Part shown: positions 1 through 6,919 of the stretch, piece by piece
Numbering within the stretch: position 1 is the stretch's first letter
Layout of the letters: every line of letters starts with the position of its first letter
Assembly (NCBI GenBank): GCA_905182385.1
Contig: CAJJBS010000144.1
Span: 1 to 9,907 of the forward strand
DNA length: 9,907 nt
Origin: Fidelibacterota bacterium TCS55
GTDB lineage: Bacteria; Fidelibacterota; Marinisomatia; Marinisomatales; TCS55
Direction of reading: 5' to 3'
The notes under the pieces: generated by a model
Told to the model about the DNA's origin: nothing
Seen by the model: only the letters and a program-made list of their open reading frames with translations
The model's database searches: none
Position numbers and translations under genes: made by a program

Positions 1-2574
1 TTCAACAAAACCTAATTTTAACCGGAAATTAATTGCTTCACCACTTGAAGGGTTTGGATATGCATATGAAAGATTTTGATCTATAATTAATATTCTATTT
101 GAGATTGGTTCTTTTAGTTGCAAATATCTTGAATTATCTGCAGAAGAAAATGGATATCGCCATTCATTAAAATTATTTTTATCATCATCAACAAAAGCAA
201 AAAAAGATTTGTCTGTTAGTATTCCTTTTTCACCTTGATAACTACCGAGTGATACTAGTTTATATTTAGTAGAAATTTTATCAACAACATTACCTTCATA
301 ATTTAATATTATTATCTCACCATTATTATTTTGATAAACTAATTCACGTCTTATATCATCAAATAGGTTCATTGAAAAGATTGGACTATCTGCATTACTA
401 TATAATGGAAATCCATTTTTATTATATAGATTTAAATCAAAAGCATCAATGTTACCATTAACATTGACTGCAACTACTTCAACGATTGAATCGTTATCTA
501 GATCAATCAATGACAATGACTTATATTTACCATCTTTAACTATTGATTTATTAATTATTATTTTATTATTTTTTAAAATTATATTTTTTGACAAGATTGA
601 TGAATAGTTTAGTAAATATGGGTCTACTAGATCGTCAATCAACCCGTCACTATTTATTAATAATATTGTAGTCTCACTTTTAACCCATACACCATCAATA
701 TCTGCTTTCAATAATTCTAAATTATTAAAATTCTCTAATTTATAAGACCATTTAAGCTTAAAATCTTTATTATTTATATCATATTCAAACCATTCAAAAC
801 TTGAATCATCACCATCTTCACTTACAAAGGTAACTTCTAATAAATTAGAATTCATGTTTGTGTTTTGGACAATACATACTTGATAATTATTATTTGATGA
901 TTTATGAAATGTCTTAAAATCATTTAAACTTGAACTCCACCATAAAGAATCTCCCAAGCCTATAAAGTCTAAACTTCCATCATTATCAATATCCCATTGT
1001 AGTAATATTGATTTAGAAGTGTCGCTAATAACTTTTATATCATAGGATGAAGATAAATTAAAAGACATAGTACGACTAGCGCCTGATATATTACTAATAT
1101 AAATACCAGAATTAGCGCTAGAATTAGATTTTGTATTTGGATAAGTAAAAGAAGAAAAATCCATACTAGTTGTTGAATTAGCTCTAAAATATTCAAGGTT
1201 TTCTCTAAACCACATATCACCCCAATAGCCAGAAGATGGATCTGTTAACAAATTTGATATATACCCCATATCTTGCGCACCATCTGCTTCTTCTAAATCG
1301 ATACCCATTAATTGAGGATCTGAGTTAATAGAGTAAGTATTAAATCCTTCATTTATTTTTTTCTGATCAATATGCCATATCAATAAACCTGAGGCTGGTA
1401 AACCTAAATTATAATTTGGAATTGATGTAATAACACCAAATTCATTTTTAGAGATGTTAACTGAATCTATGAGGATGTTTATAAATGAAGGGTAAGCATT
1501 TGATTTCTCCCATATTGTATACCTAGCTGAATCAATACTTACACCTTCCCTAAACCAATTATTTCTATTTTCAATTAAAAAATACTCATTATCATTTATA
1601 GGAATTTTTATGATTTGATTATGCAAAGAATCTTTCAGTTCAATTTTATTAAAATTAGAAGGTATAATTGTTGTGGCCCAACCTGCATGAACTCTAGTCC
1701 AAGCATCAGGCGGTGCTGGAATAATACCTCTACCATTATTTGAGCCTTGATCCATTAGTGCAAAGATTCCCACTCCAGAGAAACCAGTTTCTATGTTCCA
1801 TAATGGAGGAAGACCTATTGAAAAACCTATCATCATTGATAACGTGCCAGTTAAGCTATATTGGGCATCACATGGATTTGCCATTTGACCAAATAATGCA
1901 GATTCATAAAAAAGATGATTTTGTGTTTCCGGAATTACAATTCCATTTAAAATCGATGAATTTTTAAATTTAATAGGTCCACCTAAATGTTTCACTACCA
2001 TTCCAGTATCAATATACGTAGAAGGAATATCTTCAGGCGTTGGATCGAGAAATGGTAAACTAAAATCTTGCCCTACGCCTGGATGAACTATAATAATTAA
2101 ATCAAACTCATTATAATCAATTTTATCAATCTCATATGCTTTTGTAGCTGCATCTTTTAATAATTCAGTAATACGTTTTTCATGAACATTATCCATATCT
2201 ATTTCATTGTAATAATTCATTTTTTGCTCAAGCTTATAGCTAGATTGACCTTCACTGGGAAAAATTTTAGAAGCTCTTAAGTCTAATCCAAACTTCCCAT
2301 TTGATACTGATCTATAATAATTATTAACAGCCTCTAGATGGGATTTGAAATAGTTTTTATCATGAGGTGGAGGATCGATTGTATATTCGCCACATTGATC
2401 TATATATGAATCATATAAGTAATCTCCATTTCCAGAAATGCCTAGATAAGCATCTACTGGAAAAGAGATTCTTATCAAAGCAACTTTTAAATCACCATTT
2501 ATTTGACTAAATAGCGTTGAATAAAAGATTAAAAGAAAAATTGAAATCTTCCTAAGGGAGAATGGAGCTTTCAT
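1..2574 (-). CDS. Secreted M6-metalloprotease-like protein with lost zinc site, beta-propeller and YPNP C-terminal domain (3' partial)
   Basis: An open frame of 858 codons runs from an ATG at 2574 to the window edge without a stop, so the C-terminus is missing. Residues 1 to about 24 form a signal peptide (basic start, hydrophobic core, likely cut near LFS/Q). Residues 25-450 resemble the secreted immune-inhibitor-A/M6 protease fold: HPGVGQDF at 164-171, LMDQGS after the active-site region, EYFLIENRN at 330-338, and GLLIWHID followed by GIDLEEADGAQDMG up to 437. The expected zinc motif HExxHxxGLPDLYD instead reads MMIGFSIGLPPLWN (247-260), so both His and the catalytic Glu are absent. Residues about 520-720 contain FG-GAP/VCBS-like loops (DIDNDGSLDF at 528, DLDNDSIVEV at 691). 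YPNP at 839-842 opens a sorting-domain-like beta-sandwich. It lies 11 bases after the PorV-like gene with no evident Shine-Dalgarno, so it is probably co-transcribed. I infer a surface or secreted binding protein, not an active protease. Confidence 0.85.
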   Translation of the reverse strand, partial: MKAPFSLRKISIFLLIFYSTLFSQINGDLKVALIRISFPVDAYLGISGNGDYLYDSYIDQCGEYTIDPPPHDKNYFKSHLEAVNNYYRSVSNGKFGLDLRASKIFPSEGQSSYKLEQKMNYYNEIDMDNVHEKRITELLKDAATKAYEIDKIDYNEFDLIIIVHPGVGQDFSLPFLDPTPEDIPSTYIDTGMVVKHLGGPIKFKNSSILNGIVIPETQNHLFYESALFGQMANPCDAQYSLTGTLSMMIGFSIGLPPLWNIETGFSGVGIFALMDQGSNNGRGIIPAPPDAWTRVHAGWATTIIPSNFNKIELKDSLHNQIIKIPINDNEYFLIENRNNWFREGVSIDSARYTIWEKSNAYPSFINILIDSVNISKNEFGVITSIPNYNLGLPASGLLIWHIDQKKINEGFNTYSINSDPQLMGIDLEEADGAQDMGYISNLLTDPSSGYWGDMWFRENLEYFRANSTTSMDFSSFTYPNTKSNSSANSGIYISNISGASRTMSFNLSSSYDIKVISDTSKSILLQWDIDNDGSLDFIGLGDSLWWSSSLNDFKTFHKSSNNNYQVCIVQNTNMNSNLLEVTFVSEDGDDSSFEWFEYDINNKDFKLKWSYKLENFNNLELLKADIDGVWVKSETTILLINSDGLIDDLVDPYLLNYSSILSKNIILKNNKIIINKSIVKDGKYKSLSLIDLDNDSIVEVVAVNVNGNIDAFDLNLYNKNGFPLYSNADSPIFSMNLFDDIRRELVYQNNNGEIIILNYEGNVVDKISTKYKLVSLGSYQGEKGILTDKSFFAFVDDDKNNFNEWRYPFSSADNSRYLQLKEPISNRILIIDQNLSYAYPNPSSGEAINFRLKLGFVE

Positions 2575-2585
2575 CTAAAACTAGA

Positions 2586-3947
2586 TTAGAATAAAAGATT
2601 CATAGAGAAACGCATGGTATTGGTCAAAGGATGACCAGGTTCTCCCGAAGTATAACCAAAATCAAAACCATAATTTGAGAATCTTAAACCTACTCCAAAT
2701 GTAGGGTTTGATATTTTACCTGTTTTATCAAAGTAATAACCCCCTCTTAAAGCAAAGTAAGTTGAATACCAATATTCCATTCCAAAATTATGCACTAACT
2801 TATCTAATTCATCTTGCAATGATCTATCATCGGCTGAACCAATTTCTTTTTGTCCCCATTCATTATAGGCACCCCAATTTGAATCACCAAACTTCGCACC
2901 ATACTCTTTAAAAGTATTAATCATTTCATCCGCATCTCTTCTTCCATTTCCATTCGCATCACCTAACCATTCCCAACCACCAATTTTTCGGTCTGCGTCT
3001 TCACCGGAAGGTGATAGATCAATATCTCCTCCCAATAACCAATCATCCACCCATGAGGTAAAGATTGCTTTATAAAGTGGATCTTTATGCGCTATTTCTA
3101 GTTTTCCATTTTTATTATAGTCGTTATTTTTAGATGTTTCATCACCACTACTATTATAACCACCAATAAGACCGTCACCATCCCAATCCATATCTGGATA
3201 AGAAGAAACCAAAAGTTTATCTACATCGTAAACTACCTTAAAACTATTATTTTCATTTTTAAATAATTCGTAAGCAAATCCAAATGTTAAATTTGTTGGC
3301 TGTGGATCAGCTTGGTCGGGATCTATAAAAGAAACTTTCGGCCCAATATTTGTCATTGTCAGGCCCAGATCTAATTTTGGCGTTAACCAACCTTTTTTCA
3401 TATAACCTAAATCAAAGCCAAAATCTGTGGAAGTTCCACTTCCTTTTTCAGATCCAGTACCCAACTCAACTAAATGCTGATATGATAGTTTAGCATTCAT
3501 ACCGAAAGAAGATGAAGAAGATAATTTTGTACTATAAGAAATAGCTGCTGCCGTCATATATGATGTAAATTTACCTTGATATTGAGCATACTCATCCATA
3601 CGAACCTGCTCACCAAGGTTTAAATAAATTAAATGGCCACCTAAGGTTCCTAAATTTTCAAATTTTCTTCTAAAGCCTAGAAATTCATAGTATAAGTCAT
3701 CAGCTAAATTTGGTAACCAATTAACATGCATTATTGCTATTTCAGATCCTTCCAGGAAAGCCAAACCAGCAGGATTCCAATAACTAGCATAAGCATCATT
3801 TGCCACTGCTACCTGCGCCTCTCCCATTCCACCAGCGCGAGCACCTGGAGAAATGAGTAAAAATATTGATCCAGCTTCACTTTGCGCATTGAGGGACGAA
3901 CTACTTGAGAGTAGAAGCGCCGCAACAATTGAATATAAACGTTTCAT
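2586..3947 (-). CDS. PorV/PorQ-family outer-membrane beta-barrel protein
   Basis: The encoded protein has 453 residues. The chosen ATG (3947) has AAAGGA a few bases upstream and begins directly with a signal peptide (MKRLYSIVAALLL..., likely cleavage near NA/Q at 21-22). A longer frame back to 4007 would bury that signal. After cleavage comes the hallmark of PorV/PorQ-like proteins: SPGARAGGMGEAQVAVAND (33-51) and the SYWNPAGLA stretch (55-63). Alternating strands typical of a FadL-like outer-membrane barrel follow, and the chain ends MNLLF with a terminal aromatic residue, as barrel-assembly signals do. Residues about 250-380 are an acidic, non-barrel-like insertion with calcium-loop-like stretches (252-261, 276-284, 330-341). 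PorV proper is the type IX secretion shuttle that delivers cargo to the sortase; this may be a paralogue serving the next gene. The family call is firm, the exact role is not. It is the first gene after the only sizeable intergenic gap and so probably has its own promoter. Confidence 0.85.
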   Translation of the reverse strand: MKRLYSIVAALLLSSSSSLNAQSEAGSIFLLISPGARAGGMGEAQVAVANDAYASYWNPAGLAFLEGSEIAIMHVNWLPNLADDLYYEFLGFRRKFENLGTLGGHLIYLNLGEQVRMDEYAQYQGKFTSYMTAAAISYSTKLSSSSSFGMNAKLSYQHLVELGTGSEKGSGTSTDFGFDLGYMKKGWLTPKLDLGLTMTNIGPKVSFIDPDQADPQPTNLTFGFAYELFKNENNSFKVVYDVDKLLVSSYPDMDWDGDGLIGGYNSSGDETSKNNDYNKNGKLEIAHKDPLYKAIFTSWVDDWLLGGDIDLSPSGEDADRKIGGWEWLGDANGNGRRDADEMINTFKEYGAKFGDSNWGAYNEWGQKEIGSADDRSLQDELDKLVHNFGMEYWYSTYFALRGGYYFDKTGKISNPTFGVGLRFSNYGFDFGYTSGEPGHPLTNTMRFSMNLLF

Positions 3948-3954
3948 AAATATT

Positions 3955-3971
3955 CCTTTACCCAATAAAGG
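3955..3971 (-). promoter_or_regulatory. Ribosome binding site of the PorV-like gene inside a small hairpin
   Basis: On the minus strand the sequence CCTTTATTGGGTAAAGG forms a perfect 6-bp inverted repeat (CCTTTA/TAAAGG) around a 5-base loop. The 3' arm is the Shine-Dalgarno sequence (AAAGGA) for the ATG at 3947, so folding would hide the ribosome binding site. This is one of the few convincing Shine-Dalgarno sequences in the window, and it decides the start of the PorV-like gene. The pairing is visible; any regulatory role is inference, and a stem this short could arise by chance. Confidence 0.4.
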
Positions 3972-4018
3972 GGTTACATATTTTATAAGTTTAGAGAAAC
4001 GATTCAACCGTTAGCGTT

Positions 4019-4048
4019 ATTATATAGGCACTCCATATTCATGGTTAA
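4019..4048 (-). promoter_or_regulatory. Candidate sigma-70-type promoter for the PorV-like gene and downstream gene
   Basis: In the 164-base gap the minus strand contains a perfect TATAAT (4024-4019), preceded after an 18-base spacer by TTAACC (4048-4043), which matches four of six bases of TTGACA. Transcription would start near 4012, leaving a leader of about 65 bases that includes the ribosome-binding-site hairpin. TATAAT-like strings are common in AT-rich DNA, so support rests mainly on its position in the only gap large enough for a promoter. A TTATAA near 3980 with TTGAAT upstream is a poorer alternative because the spacing is too short. Confidence 0.35.
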
Positions 4049-4085
4049 AATTACTCTTTTCTTCTTAGACAAGGCAAGAAAATAG

Positions 4086-4107
4086 AAAAAAATATTTTAA
4101 TTAAAAT
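4086..4107 (-). terminator. Weak AT-only palindrome plus T-run after the TRAP permease gene
   Basis: Five bases after the permease stop codon the minus strand reads ATTTTAATTAAAAT (4107-4094), a perfect palindrome without a loop, then seven T residues (4092-4086). The position is right for an intrinsic terminator of the upstream transcription unit, but the stem contains no G or C and would be unstable. Partial read-through into the PorV-like gene is therefore possible. Confidence 0.25.
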
Positions 4108-4111
4108 TAAA

Positions 4112-5905
4112 TTAATTTAGTGACCATGTTGATAAAACAGGTATATATGTTATAATTAAAACACTTATTAACATTACAATGAAAAAAGGTAGCGTTGATT
4201 TATAAATTGTTGGCATATCTTCCTTAAATCTGTAAGCTGATAAGAACAAATTCATACCTACGGGAGGAGTTAAAAACCCTAATTCTAAATTTGCTATAAA
4301 AATTATAGATAGATGCACAGGGTCTATACCAAAATAAATACCCAAGGGTGTTATTAATGGTACAACAATAATAATTGCTGAAAAAATATCCATCATACAA
4401 CCAACAGCTAGTAAAAAAATATTTAATATGAGTAAAAATAATAATTTTGAAGATATATTTAATTTAACCCATTCTAATAAATGAAGTGGCACTTGAGCAT
4501 CTACAAGATAGCTAGTAAGTCCCATTGCCACTCCTAGGATAATTAAAACTCCACCAATTAAAGAAGCGCAATCAAGTGTGATCTTATAAAGACTTGACCA
4601 TTTAATATCCTTATGAATTAATACTTCAACAATAAAGATATAAATAGCAGTCATAGCTGCAGTTTCAACTAAAGTTGAGTAACCGCCAAAAATTCCAAAT
4701 AATATAAAAATAGGAATTATGGCTTCCCATTTTGCTTCCCATAACGAATCTTTTAATTCATTGAAACTTAAGGAACGTTTTTTAACAGATTGTATTTTAC
4801 CTTGTAAAATAGCCCAACCAGCTACCATGAAAAGCATAACTAAGCCCGGGATAATTCCAGCTAAAAAAACAGCTTTTATAGATACTCCAGCAGTTACACT
4901 ATAAATAATTAATGGCAAACTTGGTGGGAATAATAAACCTAAGGAACCAGCAACTGTTATAAGACCTAAAGAGAAGACTCTACTATAACCTTCTTTAATT
5001 AATATGGGTAAAAAAAGACCACCTAGAGCTAAAATAGTGACACCTGATCCACCTGTTAATGCTGTGAAAAAGCCACAAAGCAAAACAAGAATAATTGGTG
5101 TTCCTCCTGGAATCCAACCAAAAGCAGAACGAAATAGATTAACTAAACGCGTTGAAGCATTGCTTTCAGATAGGATATAACCTGCAAATGTAAATAAAGG
5201 GATTGTCGGAAGCGTTGGAGAAACAACAATGCGATATGTTTCAGCTGAAATTGCTGATAGAGAAGTAAAGTCACGCCAGAAAAAAAGAATAGCTAAACCA
5301 CCTAAGCCTACAAAAATAGGCGCTCCCGAGTATAAAGATAAAGCAATCACAAGAATAGAAACCCACATAAAAAAAGTTGATTCTTGAATAGGTTCAAAGT
5401 AAATAAAGAATAAAGACACTAGAACTATAAAAGCCAAAATAAGTATCTTTTCTTTTGCTGATTGGAAACTATTAATAAACATAAAAAAAGCAATAAATAA
5501 AAAGCCAATAGGCATTATTAACTGAGTAAACCATCTAGAAATAAAAGGTGCAATATTAAATGGGTATTCCATTTCTACTTGCACAAGAGTCCAGCTACCG
5601 TATGCTAATAATAAAACAATGAAAATACTTGTAACTTTACCAACAATATTTTTCCATTCAATTATTTCAGTATTTGAGAATAAAGGTTTAGTCGTTAAAG
5701 AAAGAAGATTATTTCGGCGAGATGCTATAACAGCACCTAGAAAGCCTACCCATAATGTTAAATGTTGAACTAAAACAGAAGAAGCTACAATTCCAGTTGA
5801 ATTAAATAATCTTGAAATCACTTCTATGACAGGCAAAGAAACCAACATAATAAAAACCAGAAACGTTAGAATTTGATCAAAAGATTTTATATTAAATAAA
5901 AACAA
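4112..5905 (-). CDS. TRAP transporter fused membrane permease DctQM (small and large subunits)
   Basis: The encoded protein has 597 residues and is very hydrophobic. Residues 1 to about 145 match the small DctQ subunit: four membrane helices, with LWVGFLGAVIASRRN (51-65) as the conserved DctQ core. A linking helix around 153-172 joins the large DctM subunit (about 175-597), recognised by SPTLPTIPLFTFAGYILSES (229-248), TALTGGSGVTILALGGLFLP (281-300), SLGLLFPPSLPLI (321-333) and the late LELGFLTPPVGMNLFLSAYR (540-559). These helices carry ligand from DctP inward, normally driven by a sodium gradient. The start is a TTG; a TGA four codons upstream rules out a longer frame, and the next ATG (codon 20) would cut the first helix. 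The gap after dctP is 13 bases with no clear Shine-Dalgarno. A fused QM permease behind tatT and dctP is also the arrangement of the Treponema pallidum TPAT locus, as I recall it. Confidence 0.93.
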   Translation of the reverse strand: MFLFNIKSFDQILTFLVFIMLVSLPVIEVISRLFNSTGIVASSVLVQHLTLWVGFLGAVIASRRNNLLSLTTKPLFSNTEIIEWKNIVGKVTSIFIVLLLAYGSWTLVQVEMEYPFNIAPFISRWFTQLIMPIGFLFIAFFMFINSFQSAKEKILILAFIVLVSLFFIYFEPIQESTFFMWVSILVIALSLYSGAPIFVGLGGLAILFFWRDFTSLSAISAETYRIVVSPTLPTIPLFTFAGYILSESNASTRLVNLFRSAFGWIPGGTPIILVLLCGFFTALTGGSGVTILALGGLFLPILIKEGYSRVFSLGLITVAGSLGLLFPPSLPLIIYSVTAGVSIKAVFLAGIIPGLVMLFMVAGWAILQGKIQSVKKRSLSFNELKDSLWEAKWEAIIPIFILFGIFGGYSTLVETAAMTAIYIFIVEVLIHKDIKWSSLYKITLDCASLIGGVLIILGVAMGLTSYLVDAQVPLHLLEWVKLNISSKLLFLLILNIFLLAVGCMMDIFSAIIIVVPLITPLGIYFGIDPVHLSIIFIANLELGFLTPPVGMNLFLSAYRFKEDMPTIYKSTLPFFIVMLISVLIITYIPVLSTWSLN

Positions 5906-5918
5906 ATAAAATAGTCAG

Positions 5919-6914
5919 CTAACGAGAGTCCATCTCTTTTTTTATCTCCATCAGTCTATCAAATGCTTTTTCTTCTATTAGTGAACCACGAATATCCGGT
6001 GACATTGATTTTATCAAGTCATGCCATATCTTAACTTGTCCAGGAGTTGGAGTATTAACTTTAAGACCATATTTTTTCATCACTTCAACTGATTTATCAG
6101 ATTCATATCTATTTTTTTGCTGAAAGCCATCGCCAATCTTTTTAGCTACCGCTAACATTGATTCTTGATGTTCAGGCTTAATTTTTTTCCATGTTTTTAA
6201 ATCTATAATAATTGCTGCAGTTAAGTTGCCCCATTTCATATTAAGCATGTTATCAGCAATGCCAAACAATTGTTGAGCCAATGCATATAATGGATTAAAA
6301 CCAAGTGATGTAATCAAACCTGTTTGTAGACCTGAGAGAACATCGGTCATTGCTAGAGGTATTGGTTGGTATCCATGTTTCTCATATAATTGTGCAGACT
6401 TATAATCGCCAGCCCAAATAAAAATTTTATTATTTTTAAGATCATCTGGAGTATATATAGGATCTGTAGAAAACCAATAAGCCCAACCCACGTCGACCAT
6501 TGTTAAAATTTTAAATCCATTTTCTTCAGTTTTATTTAATAGTTCATCACTTAAGCGATCTCGAACAAAATCAACTTCATCGTAAGACTGATACATCATG
6601 GGCATGTAAAAGGTAGTAAAATATGGATTTATTTCTGTCATACCTTCATTTGATATTGCGGCGCCATGTATTTGACCAATTCGCATCTTACGAATCATAT
6701 CTCTTTCATCACCAACAACGCCACCTGGATAGATTCTTAATCGAACTTCACCATTAGTAACAACATTCCATTGTTGCCCTAGCTCAACTAAAAGTCCATG
6801 CCATTCTGTACCTTCTGGAGCCAGTGTAGCCATTTTTATAATAATTTTTTTTGCCCAAATAAATTGGCTTACTAAACATAAAGTAAAAACTATTAATAAA
6901 AATTTTCTAAACAT
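5919..6914 (-). CDS. dctP: TRAP transporter periplasmic substrate-binding protein, DctP family (TatP-like)
   Basis: The encoded protein has 331 residues, a usual length for the family, with an N-terminal signal peptide (about 1-21, cleavage near IWA/K). The mature chain opens with IKMATLAPEGTEWHG (26-40), followed by LRIYPGGVVGDERDMIRKMRIGQ (59-81), both typical of DctP proteins. The region that usually reads LKGLKxRVP is DLKNNKIFIWAGD (158-170): the conserved arginine that clamps a ligand carboxylate, as in the sialic-acid binder SiaP, is replaced by Phe165. The later LQTGLITSLGFNPLYA (196-211) also differs from the common LQTGxVDGxEN. Together with the TatT gene immediately upstream (5-base gap) this places it in the TPAT subtype. 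The ligand cannot be read from sequence; a neutral or hydrophobic one is plausible. Confidence 0.93.
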   Translation of the reverse strand: MFRKFLLIVFTLCLVSQFIWAKKIIIKMATLAPEGTEWHGLLVELGQQWNVVTNGEVRLRIYPGGVVGDERDMIRKMRIGQIHGAAISNEGMTEINPYFTTFYMPMMYQSYDEVDFVRDRLSDELLNKTEENGFKILTMVDVGWAYWFSTDPIYTPDDLKNNKIFIWAGDYKSAQLYEKHGYQPIPLAMTDVLSGLQTGLITSLGFNPLYALAQQLFGIADNMLNMKWGNLTAAIIIDLKTWKKIKPEHQESMLAVAKKIGDGFQQKNRYESDKSVEVMKKYGLKVNTPTPGQVKIWHDLIKSMSPDIRGSLIEEKAFDRLMEIKKEMDSR

Positions 6915-6919
6915 AATAA

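Noticed and set aside
1035..1220. Minus-strand 61-codon frame rich in Leu/Ile
   Set aside because: It lies wholly inside the M6-like gene in another frame; its Leu/Ile-rich composition is what AT-rich DNA gives out of frame.
1740..1967. Plus-strand 75-codon frame
   Set aside because: Antisense to the zinc-site region of the M6-like gene, with no ribosome binding site or recognisable domain.
2708..2911. Plus-strand 67-codon frame
   Set aside because: Antisense shadow of the PorV-like gene, with low-complexity composition.
3948..4007. N-terminal extension of the PorV-like protein by 20 residues
   Set aside because: It would place residues ahead of a clean signal peptide, and the ATG at 3947 has a good Shine-Dalgarno sequence.
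4004..4042. Short upstream frame (12 codons, MNMECLYNNANG) before the PorV-like gene
   Set aside because: It spans the candidate -10 box, so it would not be on the proposed transcript, and it lacks a ribosome binding site.
4719..4904. Plus-strand 61-codon frame
   Set aside because: Antisense shadow of the DctM part of the permease gene.
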